A DNA stretch of 64,000 nucleotides from an uncultured Porphyromonadaceae bacterium (GCA_902491625.1 CABUIO010000007.1:13611-77610), one strand, 5' to 3'. Numbered from the stretch's first letter, positions 16,372 to 25,948 are shown. The notes: a model not told the origin generated them from the letters alone. Translations and numbers: made by a program.

Positions 16372-19300
16372 ATGAGAAAACTGTTCTTAACCACAATGGC
16401 TGTAGCGGCTGTTTGTAGCGCTTCCGTACAGGCGCGCACAATCACCGGTACAATCGTTGACGCGGCAAACAACGAGCCGTTGGTTGGCGCTTCCGTACTG
16501 CCTCTCGGAGGCGGCAACGGTACGGCTGCCGACATTGACGGTAAGTTCACTATCAATGTGCCGGACAATGTAAAGAGTGCCACCTTCTCCTATGTAGGCT
16601 ACACTCCCAAGACTCTCGCACTTACAAACGGCATGACCGTCTATCTGGCCGCCGAGGGTGCGACTCTCGAAGACCTCGTTGTGATCGGTTACGGTAAGGC
16701 AACCAAGGAATCTCTCACAGGTTCCGTCTCTGTAGTCGACAGCAAGCAGATCGAGGAACGCCCCGTCACATCCGTGACTTCCGCTCTTGAGGGTAACGCT
16801 CCCGGTGTGCAGGTCAACGGTTCCACCGGCCAGCCCGGATCCTCTCCCTCCATCGTCATCCGCGGTATAGGCACCATCACAGGTTCTGCCGCTGTCTGCT
16901 ATGTTGTGGACAACGTGATCTTCAACGGCGACATCTCCGACCTTAACCCCAACGACATCGAGTCCATGACCGTCCTCAAGGATGCCGCTTCCTGCGCCAT
17001 CTACGGTGTGCGTGCCGCCAATGGTGTCGTCCTCATCACGACCAAGAAGGCCAAGAAGAAAGACAATGTGGAGGTTACGCTCCAGGTGCGCGAGGGTATG
17101 TACACCCGCGGACTTGCCGAGTATGACCGCCTCGGTGTGACCGACTGGATGAACACTACCTTTATCCAGGCCCGCAACTACCTCATGGACTCCAACCCCA
17201 ACTCATATCCTACGGCAGCGGTCGCCAACGAGTATCTGGCCGGTGGCGCCCTCATCAACGATATGCTCAAGGGTGTCAATATCTTCAATCTTCCCGCCGA
17301 TCAGCTCTTCTCCGCCGACGGCCGCTTCCAGGGCAAAGTGCTTCCCGGATACACCGACCTCGACTGGTGGGATGCGATCCACCGCACAGGTCTGCGTCAG
17401 GAGTACAACCTCAACATCGCTTCCGCCGGCGACAAATACAACATGTTCGCTTCCGTGGGCTACCTCAATGAGAAAGGTTACCTCCTCCGCACCGACTTCG
17501 AGCGCTACAACGCACGTTTCAACGTCAATGTGGAGCCTACAAGCTATCTGCGCTTAGGTGTCAACCTCAACGCCTCCTACCAGAATTCCGAGTACAACGA
17601 CAACGCAGGTGAATCTACCGTTGTCAATCCTTTCGCCACCATGTACTACGCGCCTATCTTCCCGTACTATGCCCACGATCCCGAGACAGGAGCCATTATC
17701 TATGAGAACGGCAAGCCTATGTGGAACATGAACGGACGCAACGGCGACCTCCGCAACATCGGCTATGAGCTGCGCCACGACTTCGACAACTTCATGTCGA
17801 GCATCATCGACGCCAACGCTTACGCGACAGCCGTTATCCCCTATGGTTTCGAGCTGACTTTCCGCGGCAACATGTTCCGTCGTCAGACCAACTACAAGAC
17901 TTATCAGAACAATGTGCTCGGTGACGCCGCGCAGATTGGACGTCTCACCGAAGAGGATGACCAGATAAAGTACCACACCTTCCAGCAGCTCCTCAACTGG
18001 AACCACAGCTACGGCAAGGATATGGAACATAACATCGACGTGATTCTCGGTCATGAAAACCTCTCCCAATATATTGCCGGCAACGTCTTCACGGTGCAGG
18101 ATCAGGTGGAAGATGACTACTATGCAGCTTCCAACTTCCTGACAGAGCAGGGCAAACCCGCAGGCAGCTACTATGAAGAGCGTACCGAGTCATACTTCGC
18201 CCGCGCGCGTTACAATTATCTGCAGAAATACTTCATTGAGGGCTCCATCCGCCGTGACGGTTCCGACCGTTTCGCCAAGGATAACCGCTGGGGTACATTC
18301 TACTCCGTGGGTGCCAGCTGGATCCTGACGAAGGAGAACTTCATGCACGCTACGCAGAACTGGCTCGACTATGCCAAGCTCCGTATCGCCTACGGTACAG
18401 TCGGTAACTACCTCTCCGCTCCCCGCCAGTCGTATGCTTCTCTCTATGGATACAATACCTCGATGTCTAACGTCGCCGCCCTTATCCGCGGGACCCAGGG
18501 TAATCCTCTTCTCAAGTGGGAGGCTCAGAAGACCCTTGACTTCGCTCTTGAAGGCTCGCTCTTCAAGAATCGCCTGAACTTCAGTGTCGGCTACTTCGAC
18601 AAGCGCTCCTCCGACCTTATCTTTGATGTGAATCCCCCCGCTTCTGTCGGTATCCAGATCTTCAGCGCTTCCAACGGCTCGATGTCCACGCCTATCAACA
18701 TCGGTTCGATGAGCAACCACGGCTGGGAGATCAGCTTCAACGGAACAATCTATGAAGGCGGCGACTGGAACGTCGGCGCAAGCCTCGACATGACATTCAT
18801 CAAGAACACCGTCAAGGGTCTGCCTTACGGCGGCCGCGACATGGCCAGCGGTCTGCAGCGCTTAAGCGAGGGCCGCTCGATCTATGAGTGGTACTTGCCC
18901 ACATACGCCGGTGTCGACCAGCTCACCGGTAACGCAATGTATGAGATGGACTACGACCAGCTGATGTACTACTACCGCAGCTCGCATTCCAATGCTTCTC
19001 AGGAAGAGCTCGACGCCCTCTGGGCTTCGCGTCTTGAACAGGCCAGCTCCGAAGGCTCCCTTATCGAGCGAAACGGCAAATACTACACCTCCAACACCTC
19101 GCTGGCTACTTCCACCTGGCACGGCACAGCTATGCCTACTGTCTACGGTTCGTTTGGTGTCAACGCTTCCTGGAAGAGCATCCATTTCGGCGCCCTCTTC
19201 ACCTACAGCCTCGGCGGCAAGGTGTTCGACAGCTCCTATCAGAGACTGATGTCTGTCAGCGACTACACATCCGCAATGCACAAGGATGTGCTCAACAGCT

Positions 19301-19656
19301 GGATGCAGGCTCCCGAGGGCATGACAGCCGACGATCCCAACCGCATCGATCCCAACGGCGTGCCCCGCATCCTCCCCTCCAGCTCGCAGGACAACAATGC
19401 AAGCTCAACCCGCTTCCTTACAAGTGCCGACTGGCTCGTATTCAAGAACATCAACATCAGCTACGACCTTCCCCAGCGTTGGGTCAACGCCCTCAAGCTC
19501 CAGAGCATCAACCTCGGCTTCAGCTGCGACAACCTCTTCACAGTGGCAGGCCGCAAGGGTCTCAACCCCCAGCAGACATGGTCCGGACAGCAGGGTAGCG
19601 ACGGCACATTCGTTCCCTCACGCGTGTTCTCTTTCCAGCTCACAGCACGTTTCTGA
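16372..19656 (+). CDS. SusC/RagA-family TonB-dependent outer-membrane receptor
   Basis: A 1094-residue TonB-linked transporter. In order: signal peptide (1-21), carboxypeptidase-D-like regulatory domain (about 22-100, TITGTIVDAANNEPLVGASV), TonB-box region EDLVVIGYG, plug domain (about 105-225, with SVSVVDSKQIEERPVTSV and RGIGTITGS), and a beta-barrel ending in aromatic FSFQLTARF. It imports a glycan or peptide together with the SusD-like lipoprotein that follows 51 bases later. No glycoside hydrolase, sulfatase, sigma/anti-sigma pair or hybrid sensor is adjacent, so the ligand cannot be inferred. There is no N-terminal extension for anti-sigma signalling. Confidence 0.95.
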   Translation: MRKLFLTTMAVAAVCSASVQARTITGTIVDAANNEPLVGASVLPLGGGNGTAADIDGKFTINVPDNVKSATFSYVGYTPKTLALTNGMTVYLAAEGATLEDLVVIGYGKATKESLTGSVSVVDSKQIEERPVTSVTSALEGNAPGVQVNGSTGQPGSSPSIVIRGIGTITGSAAVCYVVDNVIFNGDISDLNPNDIESMTVLKDAASCAIYGVRAANGVVLITTKKAKKKDNVEVTLQVREGMYTRGLAEYDRLGVTDWMNTTFIQARNYLMDSNPNSYPTAAVANEYLAGGALINDMLKGVNIFNLPADQLFSADGRFQGKVLPGYTDLDWWDAIHRTGLRQEYNLNIASAGDKYNMFASVGYLNEKGYLLRTDFERYNARFNVNVEPTSYLRLGVNLNASYQNSEYNDNAGESTVVNPFATMYYAPIFPYYAHDPETGAIIYENGKPMWNMNGRNGDLRNIGYELRHDFDNFMSSIIDANAYATAVIPYGFELTFRGNMFRRQTNYKTYQNNVLGDAAQIGRLTEEDDQIKYHTFQQLLNWNHSYGKDMEHNIDVILGHENLSQYIAGNVFTVQDQVEDDYYAASNFLTEQGKPAGSYYEERTESYFARARYNYLQKYFIEGSIRRDGSDRFAKDNRWGTFYSVGASWILTKENFMHATQNWLDYAKLRIAYGTVGNYLSAPRQSYASLYGYNTSMSNVAALIRGTQGNPLLKWEAQKTLDFALEGSLFKNRLNFSVGYFDKRSSDLIFDVNPPASVGIQIFSASNGSMSTPINIGSMSNHGWEISFNGTIYEGGDWNVGASLDMTFIKNTVKGLPYGGRDMASGLQRLSEGRSIYEWYLPTYAGVDQLTGNAMYEMDYDQLMYYYRSSHSNASQEELDALWASRLEQASSEGSLIERNGKYYTSNTSLATSTWHGTAMPTVYGSFGVNASWKSIHFGALFTYSLGGKVFDSSYQRLMSVSDYTSAMHKDVLNSWMQAPEGMTADDPNRIDPNGVPRILPSSSQDNNASSTRFLTSADWLVFKNINISYDLPQRWVNALKLQSINLGFSCDNLFTVAGRKGLNPQQTWSGQQGSDGTFVPSRVFSFQLTARF

Positions 19657-19707
19657 TGCGGCAGTCTGATGAAGTTTAACAACAAACACTTTTTAACGAC
19701 TTTCATT

Positions 19708-21426
19708 ATGAAGAAAAATATATATTTGAAAGGTGCGGCCGCAACAGTGCTCTCGCTTGCCCTCGCTTCCTGTGCGAGCGATTATCTGGACACGCCCACA
19801 CACGGCAATATCGACAGCGATGAAGTATGCGCGACTACGGAAACCGCACACCAGGCTGTCATCGGTGCCTGCCAGGGTCTGGCAGGTGTATGGAGCTACG
19901 ATCTGCTCTATCAGTTCCTCGGAATCGGCGATGTCGCTGTGGGCACATTCTACGGTGAGATGCCCGGCTCCGACTCCTTCAACAACTTCTTCCTCGACGT
20001 GAATCCCTCATGGGATATCTACTACCGTATGGATGACACCATGGGTAAGGGCAACTATGTCTGGGACGAAAAGACCTGGATGTGGGCCTACGCCATGATC
20101 GGTCAGGTCAATGAGGTGCTCGACGGAATCGACGGTGCAGCCGGCTCGGACGAGGAACGTGCATTCACCAAAGCCGAGGCCCTGACCCTCCGCGCCCACT
20201 GCTACTGGCGTCTGCTGCAGGCCTACGCTCCCCGCTGGGAAGCTTCCAACAACGGCCAGAGCCTCTCCGTGATCCTTCGTGTCAGTGCAAAGCAGGAACA
20301 GGATCTTCCCCTTTCTCCCATGATCGACGTTCTCGACCAGATGTATGCCGACCTTGACGAGGCGATCGTAAACTATAAGGCTGCCGGCAGCTATCGCCGC
20401 ACGCTTACCTACGAGCCCGACCTCAGTGTCTGCTACGGCGTCTATGCCCGTACCGCCGCTCTCAAGAACGACTGGGAGAAGGTGAAGACAATGGCCCACA
20501 ATGCACGCCAGGGCTTCCACTCCGCTACAAAGGAGGAGGCTTTCTCCGGCTACTGTGCTTACGTGAACAACGAGTGGATGTGGTCCGGTTCTTTCGCGGC
20601 TGTTGATGACCATGTCTACTCCAACTGGTCGACCAACTGGGCCTGCAACGGTTTCCGCGCCTGCAACGCATCCGGAACGAACCGTATCAACATCGACCTC
20701 TACAACAAGATTCCCGAGACCGACGCACGCCGTGATCTCTGGATGACAGTCGACAAGCTCGATGTTGACCGCTCGCTTATCTATAATGCCAAGAACATCA
20801 ATCCTCTTAACATGGATATCCGCCAGCGCACAGTGCGCCGTGCCGCCACCGCCTGGATTGAGGACCACCAGAACAAAAATGATGGGTTCACAGATCTGGC
20901 CTACACATCCAAGGGCCAGACCGAAGGTTCCGATCAGGATGTGACCGCTCCCGTGATCTGCGACGGCGCCCAGATGAAATTCTGGTCGAAAGGTCTTCTC
21001 GGTCAGAACGGCTGGGGATTCCCTCCCTTCATGCGTGCCACCGAGATGTATCTTCTCGAAGCTGAGGCTTGCGCGATGCTCGGCCAGTCCGGCGAGGCTC
21101 AGGCTATCCTCAACGAGGTCAACCGCAAGTTCAATCCCGACTATACCTGCACCGCTACCGGTCAGCAGCTCATCGACGAGGTTCGCGACTACACACGTAT
21201 CGAACTCTGGGGCGAAGGCTTCTGCTGGTTCAACCTCAAGCGCTGGGGTCTCAATCTCACACGCCGTGCATGGATGGCCGGTGATCCCGCTTCGGGCAAC
21301 CTCCCAGCTGCCATCGAGTGCAACGTCGGCCCCAACGACGCAAACCTCTGGCGCTACGGCATCCCGCGCAGCGAGACCAACTACAATGTCAACGTGACAT
21401 ATCCTTATCCCGGCAACGGTATGTAA
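19708..21426 (+). CDS. SusD/RagB-family surface nutrient-binding lipoprotein
   Basis: A 572-residue SusD-like lipoprotein forming the lid of the upstream SusC channel. The start at 19708 gives the lipoprotein signal ending in LALASC (Cys22); an earlier in-frame ATG at 19669 would add 13 residues before it. The N-terminal SusD region has DYLDTPTHGNI, the TPR-like helical core includes TKAEALTLRAHCYWRLLQAY, and the C-terminal RagB region includes LWGEGFCWFNLKRWG. The end (PRSETNYNVNVTYPYPGNGM) is typical of the family. It is outer-membrane, surface-exposed and co-transcribed with susC. Confidence 0.95.
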   Translation: MKKNIYLKGAAATVLSLALASCASDYLDTPTHGNIDSDEVCATTETAHQAVIGACQGLAGVWSYDLLYQFLGIGDVAVGTFYGEMPGSDSFNNFFLDVNPSWDIYYRMDDTMGKGNYVWDEKTWMWAYAMIGQVNEVLDGIDGAAGSDEERAFTKAEALTLRAHCYWRLLQAYAPRWEASNNGQSLSVILRVSAKQEQDLPLSPMIDVLDQMYADLDEAIVNYKAAGSYRRTLTYEPDLSVCYGVYARTAALKNDWEKVKTMAHNARQGFHSATKEEAFSGYCAYVNNEWMWSGSFAAVDDHVYSNWSTNWACNGFRACNASGTNRINIDLYNKIPETDARRDLWMTVDKLDVDRSLIYNAKNINPLNMDIRQRTVRRAATAWIEDHQNKNDGFTDLAYTSKGQTEGSDQDVTAPVICDGAQMKFWSKGLLGQNGWGFPPFMRATEMYLLEAEACAMLGQSGEAQAILNEVNRKFNPDYTCTATGQQLIDEVRDYTRIELWGEGFCWFNLKRWGLNLTRRAWMAGDPASGNLPAAIECNVGPNDANLWRYGIPRSETNYNVNVTYPYPGNGM

Positions 21427-21541
21427 TCGGGATATATCAACCGTCATAACACAATTTCGGAGGCGTGTCGCTTGGGCGGCGCGCCTCCGCTGCCTTCGGA
21501 GTGTCGGATATATGTTCTTTTTGAGCGTTGCGGACTGAAAA

Positions 21542-21573
21542 TTTGGTAGTTGCGGATATTTGTATTAACTTTG
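21542..21573 (+). promoter_or_regulatory. rpsA promoter
   Basis: TTTG at 21542-21545, a 20-base spacer, then TAACTTTG at 21566-21573. Both boxes match the Bacteroidetes consensus exactly. The resulting 5' leader to the ATG at 21726 is about 150 bases, long enough for S1 autoregulation, as in E. coli; that is inference. Confidence 0.7.
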
Positions 21574-21725
21574 CGGCGTCGGAAGAAGGACTGTGTTAAG
21601 ACATTTCGCCCGGATTCCGGCAGAAGTAACCTATTTATTAACCCGGTGAAGCGCGCTACATCCGCATTCCGATGTCTGACAGCGAGATATCCGCGCGGAG
21701 CCACAAAAACTTTTTCGCATCCATA

Positions 21726-23513
21726 ATGAGCGAAGTAAAAAACACTCCTATCGAGGATTTCGATTGGGAGGCTTACGAAAAAGGCGATACTCTCACAAGT
21801 GAGAGCCGCGCACAACTTACCAAAACTTACGACGAGAGCCTCAACACTGTAAAGGATCAGGAGGTTGTCGAAGGTACTGTCATCGCTATCAACAAGCGCG
21901 AGGTTGTCGTGAACATCGGCTACAAGAGCGACGGCATCATCCCCGTGAGCGAATTCCGCTACAATCCCGATCTCAAGGTCGGCGACAAGGTGGAAGTGTT
22001 CGTGGAGAATCAGGAAGACAAGAAAGGTCAGCTCATCCTCTCGCACCGCAAGGCCCGCGCAGCCCGCAGCTGGGAGCGCGTCAACCAGGCTCTCGAGAAC
22101 GATGAGATCATCAAGGGCTTCGTGAAGTGCCGCACCAAGGGCGGTATGATCGTCGACGTATTCGGCATCGAGGCTTTCCTCCCCGGATCGCAGATCGACG
22201 TGCGTCCCATCCGCGACTACGACATGTACGTGGAGAAGACCATGGAGTTCAAGGTTGTCAAGATCAACCAGGAATACCGCAATGTTGTCGTCAGCCACAA
22301 GGCACTCATCGAGGCCGAGCTGGAACAGCAGAAGAAGGAGATCATCGCCAAGCTCGAAAAGGGTCAGGTGCTCGAAGGTACCGTCAAGAACATCACCCCC
22401 TACGGTGTGTTCATCGACCTCGGCGGTGTCGACGGTCTTATCCACATCACAGACCTCATCTGGGGCCGCGTTGCCGATCCCAAGGAGGTTGTCGAGCTTG
22501 ATCAGAAGCTCAACGTCGTTATCCTCGACTTCGACGACGAGAAGAAGCGCATCGCCCTCGGCCTCAAGCAGCTCATGCCCCATCCCTGGGACGCTCTCGA
22601 CGCCAACCTCAAGGTCGGCGACCGCATCAAGGGCCGCGTAGTCGTCATGGCTGACTACGGTGCATTCGTGGAGGTCGCTCCCGGCGTCGAAGGTCTTATC
22701 CACGTCAGCGAGATGAGCTGGAGCCAGCACCTCCGCAGCGCGCAGGACTTCCTGAAAGTCGGCGACGAGGTTGAGGCTGTCGTGCTCACACTCGATCGCG
22801 AGGAGCGCAAGATGAGCCTCGGTCTCAAGCAGCTCAAACCCGATCCCTGGGAGAATGTCGAGACCAACTACGCCATCGGCAGCCGCCACACTGCAAAGGT
22901 GCGCAATTTCACCAACTTCGGTGTCTTCGTAGAGCTTGAGGAAGGTGTCGACGGTCTCATCCACATCAGCGACCTCAGCTGGACAAAGAAGATCAAACAC
23001 CCCAGCGAGTTCACGAAGGTCGGCAACGAGATCGATGTTCAGGTTCTCGAAATCGACAAGGAGAACCGTCGCCTCAGCCTCGGCCACAAGCAGCTTGAGG
23101 AGAATCCCTGGGATGTATTCGAGACTGTCTTCACAGTCGGCAGCATCCACGAGGGCACAATCGTAGAGGTTATGGACCGCGGTGCCGTCATCGCTCTTCC
23201 CTACGGTGTCGAGGGCTTCGCCACTCCCAAGCACCTCGTTAAGGAAGACGGCACACAGGCCAAGCTCGACGAGAAGCTCAACTTCAAGGTTATCGAGTTC
23301 AACAAGGACAGCAAGCGCATCATCCTGAGCCACAGCCGCATCGCTGAGGACATCAAGCGTGGCGAGAACCGCAAGGAGCGTGCAGAGCGCAAGAGCTCTT
23401 CCGCACCCCGCAAGGCTGCCGAGCCCGCAGTTGCAGCTCCTCAGATCGAGAAGACAACCCTTGGCGACCTCGCATCCCTTCAGGCTCTGAAAGAGAAGAT
23501 GGAAGGCAAGTAA
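21726..23513 (+). CDS. rpsA: 30S ribosomal protein S1
   Basis: A 595-residue ribosomal protein S1 that binds mRNA and helps initiation. There are six S1/OB-fold repeats between about residues 45 and 530, with recurring signatures such as GTVKNITPYGVFIDLGGVDG, DGLIHITD and RIALGLKQL. A Lys/Arg/Ala-rich tail follows. The ATG at 21726 (MSEVKNTPIEDFDW) matches other Bacteroidales S1 proteins; an upstream in-frame ATG at 21672 would add 18 atypical residues. Because Bacteroidetes mRNAs often lack Shine-Dalgarno sequences, S1 is expected to be important for initiation here. Confidence 0.95.
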   Translation: MSEVKNTPIEDFDWEAYEKGDTLTSESRAQLTKTYDESLNTVKDQEVVEGTVIAINKREVVVNIGYKSDGIIPVSEFRYNPDLKVGDKVEVFVENQEDKKGQLILSHRKARAARSWERVNQALENDEIIKGFVKCRTKGGMIVDVFGIEAFLPGSQIDVRPIRDYDMYVEKTMEFKVVKINQEYRNVVVSHKALIEAELEQQKKEIIAKLEKGQVLEGTVKNITPYGVFIDLGGVDGLIHITDLIWGRVADPKEVVELDQKLNVVILDFDDEKKRIALGLKQLMPHPWDALDANLKVGDRIKGRVVVMADYGAFVEVAPGVEGLIHVSEMSWSQHLRSAQDFLKVGDEVEAVVLTLDREERKMSLGLKQLKPDPWENVETNYAIGSRHTAKVRNFTNFGVFVELEEGVDGLIHISDLSWTKKIKHPSEFTKVGNEIDVQVLEIDKENRRLSLGHKQLEENPWDVFETVFTVGSIHEGTIVEVMDRGAVIALPYGVEGFATPKHLVKEDGTQAKLDEKLNFKVIEFNKDSKRIILSHSRIAEDIKRGENRKERAERKSSSAPRKAAEPAVAAPQIEKTTLGDLASLQALKEKMEGK

Positions 23514-23528
23514 GCCATCCCTTATAAG

Positions 23529-23700
23529 GTTAACCTATAAAATCTCAAAATATGGCGTAATATGATTATAAATGCCACAAAACCAACCTATTGAAAATTC
23601 CAATATTGTCCCAAGATGGAATATACCCAGGAAGAATTGGGAATTGCTTATCATGTAATTGTCGAATATTACGTCTATTTGAGGGATTTTATAGGTTAAC
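23529..23700. repeat. 172-base inverted-repeat element downstream of rpsA
   Basis: The outer arms 23529-23561 and 23668-23700 are inverted copies. The first 15 bases (GTTAACCTATAAAAT) are perfect and the following 18 are partly matched. The 106-base centre is AT-rich and unrelated to the flanks. It contains a 27-codon frame (23616-23699) that ends inside the right arm. The form is that of a small non-autonomous element or a large transcript hairpin. Confidence 0.6.
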
Positions 23701-23706
23701 AAAGTC

Positions 23707-23738
23707 AGTCGGCTGCCGCGATACTGCGACAGCCGACT
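23707..23738. terminator. Hairpin after rpsA
   Basis: AGTCGGCTG pairs with CAGCCGACT, with an additional inner CGC/GCG pairing. There is no T-run on either strand. It is probably the 3' end structure shared by the convergent rpsA and phosphatase genes. Confidence 0.5.
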
Positions 23739-23782
23739 CTAATTCTATATATGCCCTATAGGCCCCATAAGCCCTATAAACC

Positions 23783-24265
23783 CTATACTTGGAGGTTGTC
23801 GAGCAGACCTTGGCAGGCGTCCTGCAGGAGGTCGAGGACGAGTTCGAAACCTTCGGAGCCTTCGTAGTAGGGATCGGGCACGTAGTCGTAGCCGCCCGGA
23901 TGGCGGCAGTAGCTTATCATCTCCACAATCTTGCGCTCGGCTTCAACGGTCGGTGCCAAGCGTCGCAGATCCGAGAGGTTGCTTGCGTCCATCGCGACTA
24001 TGATGTCGAAGCGATCGAAATCGCTTTCTGTCACGGGACGTGAACGATGTGTCAGCTCGTAGCCACGGCGTCGCGCGTGGATGCGCATTCTGTTGTCGGG
24101 AAGTTGACCTTTGTGGCCGGAATACGTACCTGCGCTGTCAAGTTCGAATCGGTCGCTGAGTCCGGCCTCATCGACGAGCGCCTGCATGACGCCTTGTGCC
24201 GCCGGAGACCTGCAAATATTTCCCAGGCACACGAAAAGTATCCTTATCTTGTCTTTCATATTCAA
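23783..24265 (-). CDS. Low-molecular-weight protein-tyrosine phosphatase
   Basis: A 160-residue cytoplasmic LMW-PTP or arsenate-reductase-fold enzyme. The P-loop C(X)5R is VCLGNICRSP with nucleophile Cys13 and Arg19. The general acid Asp is in VPDPYYEG near residue 130. In Bacteroidetes such enzymes often counter capsule tyrosine kinases, but no such kinase is present here. It lies two bases after the HD-domain gene in one transcription unit with ilvE upstream. Confidence 0.92.
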   Translation of the reverse strand: MNMKDKIRILFVCLGNICRSPAAQGVMQALVDEAGLSDRFELDSAGTYSGHKGQLPDNRMRIHARRRGYELTHRSRPVTESDFDRFDIIVAMDASNLSDLRRLAPTVEAERKIVEMISYCRHPGGYDYVPDPYYEGSEGFELVLDLLQDACQGLLDNLQV

Positions 24266-24267
24266 AA

Positions 24268-24825
24268 TTATTTAGTTTGGTCGATGTGAAAGAGGGCGTC
24301 CATGGCGTCGAAGCGCGCGAGTGTATCGCCTCCGAACGCGGCCATCTGCGTGCGGATTTTCTCTAAAGGTTTCTCGTCGTCGGGACGGCGCGATTTGGAG
24401 AAGAATTTGTCGGCGTAGCAGATAAGTTTCTCTTCAAGTGTCTCGGGGATAAGGTCGATGTGGGGGAGAGGCAGATCGTTGTCGATGATATAGTCGCGTG
24501 TGATTCCGGCGCCGGTGTGGCGCTCGGCTACTCTTGCGTGCTTAGGCAAGCCTTCCTTGCGGAGAATGTCGGCGCCGATTGTGCCGTGGCAGATGTATGG
24601 GTTGCTGCCGTGGCAGTGGATCGATGGCGCGTCGCAGGCTCCGACGCCGATGTCGTGGAGCATTGCGGCTTCGAGGGTGAACTGGCGGTCGATTGGAAGC
24701 TCCGGATGCATTTCTGCAATTTCGAGAGCCTTGCGTGCAACTGTTTCGGAATGTGCCGTTAGCAGCGCAAGGAGCTCGTTGTTGCCGTAAGTGTATTTTC
24801 TCAGCAGTGAGTTGTAGTCAATCAT
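24268..24825 (-). CDS. HD-domain phosphohydrolase
   Basis: A 185-residue HD-superfamily protein. The metal-binding pattern is His in LLTAHSETVARKAL, HD in AAMLHDIGVGAC, His in CHGTIGADIL and His in VAERHTGAGI, with a downstream Asp in ICYADKFFSK. It resembles uncharacterised TIGR00295-type HD hydrolases. Substrate unknown; a nucleotide or phosphomonoester is likely. It is followed after two bases by the tyrosine phosphatase gene, suggesting co-expression. Confidence 0.85.
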   Translation of the reverse strand: MIDYNSLLRKYTYGNNELLALLTAHSETVARKALEIAEMHPELPIDRQFTLEAAMLHDIGVGACDAPSIHCHGSNPYICHGTIGADILRKEGLPKHARVAERHTGAGITRDYIIDNDLPLPHIDLIPETLEEKLICYADKFFSKSRRPDDEKPLEKIRTQMAAFGGDTLARFDAMDALFHIDQTK

Positions 24826-24837
24826 GATTACGGAGGG

Positions 24838-24884
24838 TTTTAAAAAGCCCGGAGCAGGGCGTTATTGGCGTCGTTGCTCCGGGC
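24838..24884 (-). terminator. ilvE rho-independent terminator
   Basis: On the minus strand a 10-base-pair stem (GCCCGGAGCA / TGCTCCGGGC) is followed by TTTTTAAAA. It lies downstream of ilvE and just before the HD gene, so part of the ilvE transcription stops here. Confidence 0.75.
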
Positions 24885-24913
24885 GTGGTTCGTTATCCGA
24901 GAGAAAATGTCAC

Positions 24914-25948
24914 TCAGTCATTCTCTTCGAGAATTGTGCACCAGTTGTGGGTGTCGGGAATTTCGCCGTACTGGATGCCGCGGAGATGATTGTAGAGTTT
25001 GGTTGTCATCTCGCCGGCGACTCCGGGAGTGCCGAAGTTGTAGACCTTGCCGTTGTCGAGGTCGTCGACGCGCTCGATTGGGGAGCATACGGCGGCTGTT
25101 CCGCAGGCAGCTGCTTCCTCGAATGTCTCTAGTTCCTCAACAGGGATGGGACGGCGCTCGACCTTCATGCCGAGGTCTTCGGCGATGGTGCAGAGGCTCA
25201 TGTTGGTGATCGAGGGAAGGATGGATTCGCTCGCGGGAGTGATGTAGGTGTTGTTCCTGATACCATAGAAGTTGGCTGCACCGCACTCGTCGAGATATTT
25301 CTTCTCCTTGGGGTCGAGATAAAGCATCACGCTGTAGCCCATGTCGTGGGCCTTTTCGCCGGCTACGAGGCTTGCGGCGTAGTTGCCGCCGACCTTGATG
25401 CTTCCTGTGCCCTTGGGAGCGACGCGGTCATATTCGCGCGACATGCACACCTTTGTGGGACGGAACCCTTCCTTGAAGTAAGGTCCGACGGGAGTGACGA
25501 GCATGATGACCATGTATTCGTCGGCGGGCTTCACGCCTACGCGGGCTGTGATGCCGATCTCCAGCGGACGGATATAGAGGGAAGCGCCTGTGCCGTAGGG
25601 AGGGATGAAGCGCTTGTTGAGCTCAACGACCATCTTGGCCATTTCCACGAATTTCTCTACGGGAAGGGGAGCCATCTTGACGCCTTCGGCGCTGCGGATG
25701 AAACGCTTTGCATTTTCTTCGGGACGGAAGATGCGGATTTTGCCGTCTTTGCCACGGAACGCCTTGAGGCCTTCAAAGGATTCCTGACCATAGTGCAGGC
25801 ATGAAGCCGCGATGTGGAGAGGCACATATTCGGAGTCGGAAACTTCGATTTCGCCCCATTTTCCATCTTTGTAGGTGCAACGCACATTGTAGTCGGTCTT
25901 TGTGTAAGAGAACGTGAGGTTGCCCCAGTCAATTTCTGTCTCTTTCAT
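24914..25948 (-). CDS. ilvE: Branched-chain amino-acid aminotransferase
   Basis: A 344-residue PLP-dependent fold-type IV transaminase for Leu, Ile and Val synthesis or breakdown. The Schiff-base Lys is Lys185 in TGSIKVGGNYAAS. Other marks are the substrate-loop LHYGQESFEGLKAFRG, SLYIRPLEIG, DECGAANFYGI and EAAACGTAAVCSPIERV, which contains the redox-active CxxxxxxC-like pair seen in the longer eukaryote-like class. It acts in the cytosol. A strong terminator follows. Confidence 0.95.
   Translation of the reverse strand: MKETEIDWGNLTFSYTKTDYNVRCTYKDGKWGEIEVSDSEYVPLHIAASCLHYGQESFEGLKAFRGKDGKIRIFRPEENAKRFIRSAEGVKMAPLPVEKFVEMAKMVVELNKRFIPPYGTGASLYIRPLEIGITARVGVKPADEYMVIMLVTPVGPYFKEGFRPTKVCMSREYDRVAPKGTGSIKVGGNYAASLVAGEKAHDMGYSVMLYLDPKEKKYLDECGAANFYGIRNNTYITPASESILPSITNMSLCTIAEDLGMKVERRPIPVEELETFEEAAACGTAAVCSPIERVDDLDNGKVYNFGTPGVAGEMTTKLYNHLRGIQYGEIPDTHNWCTILEEND

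Noticed and set aside
10977..21426. A complete starch-utilisation locus joining the GH13 gene and the SusC/SusD pair
   Set aside because: The genes are separated by a transposase unit, a minus-strand gene and a long leader, with no regulator, so a single locus is not supported.
20008..21447. A 479-codon frame opposite the SusD gene
   Set aside because: Antisense shadow of a well-supported lipoprotein gene.
21444..23333. A 629-codon frame on the minus strand
   Set aside because: It is the antisense of rpsA, rich in Leu, Val and Asp with no domain. The S1 protein on the plus strand is certain.
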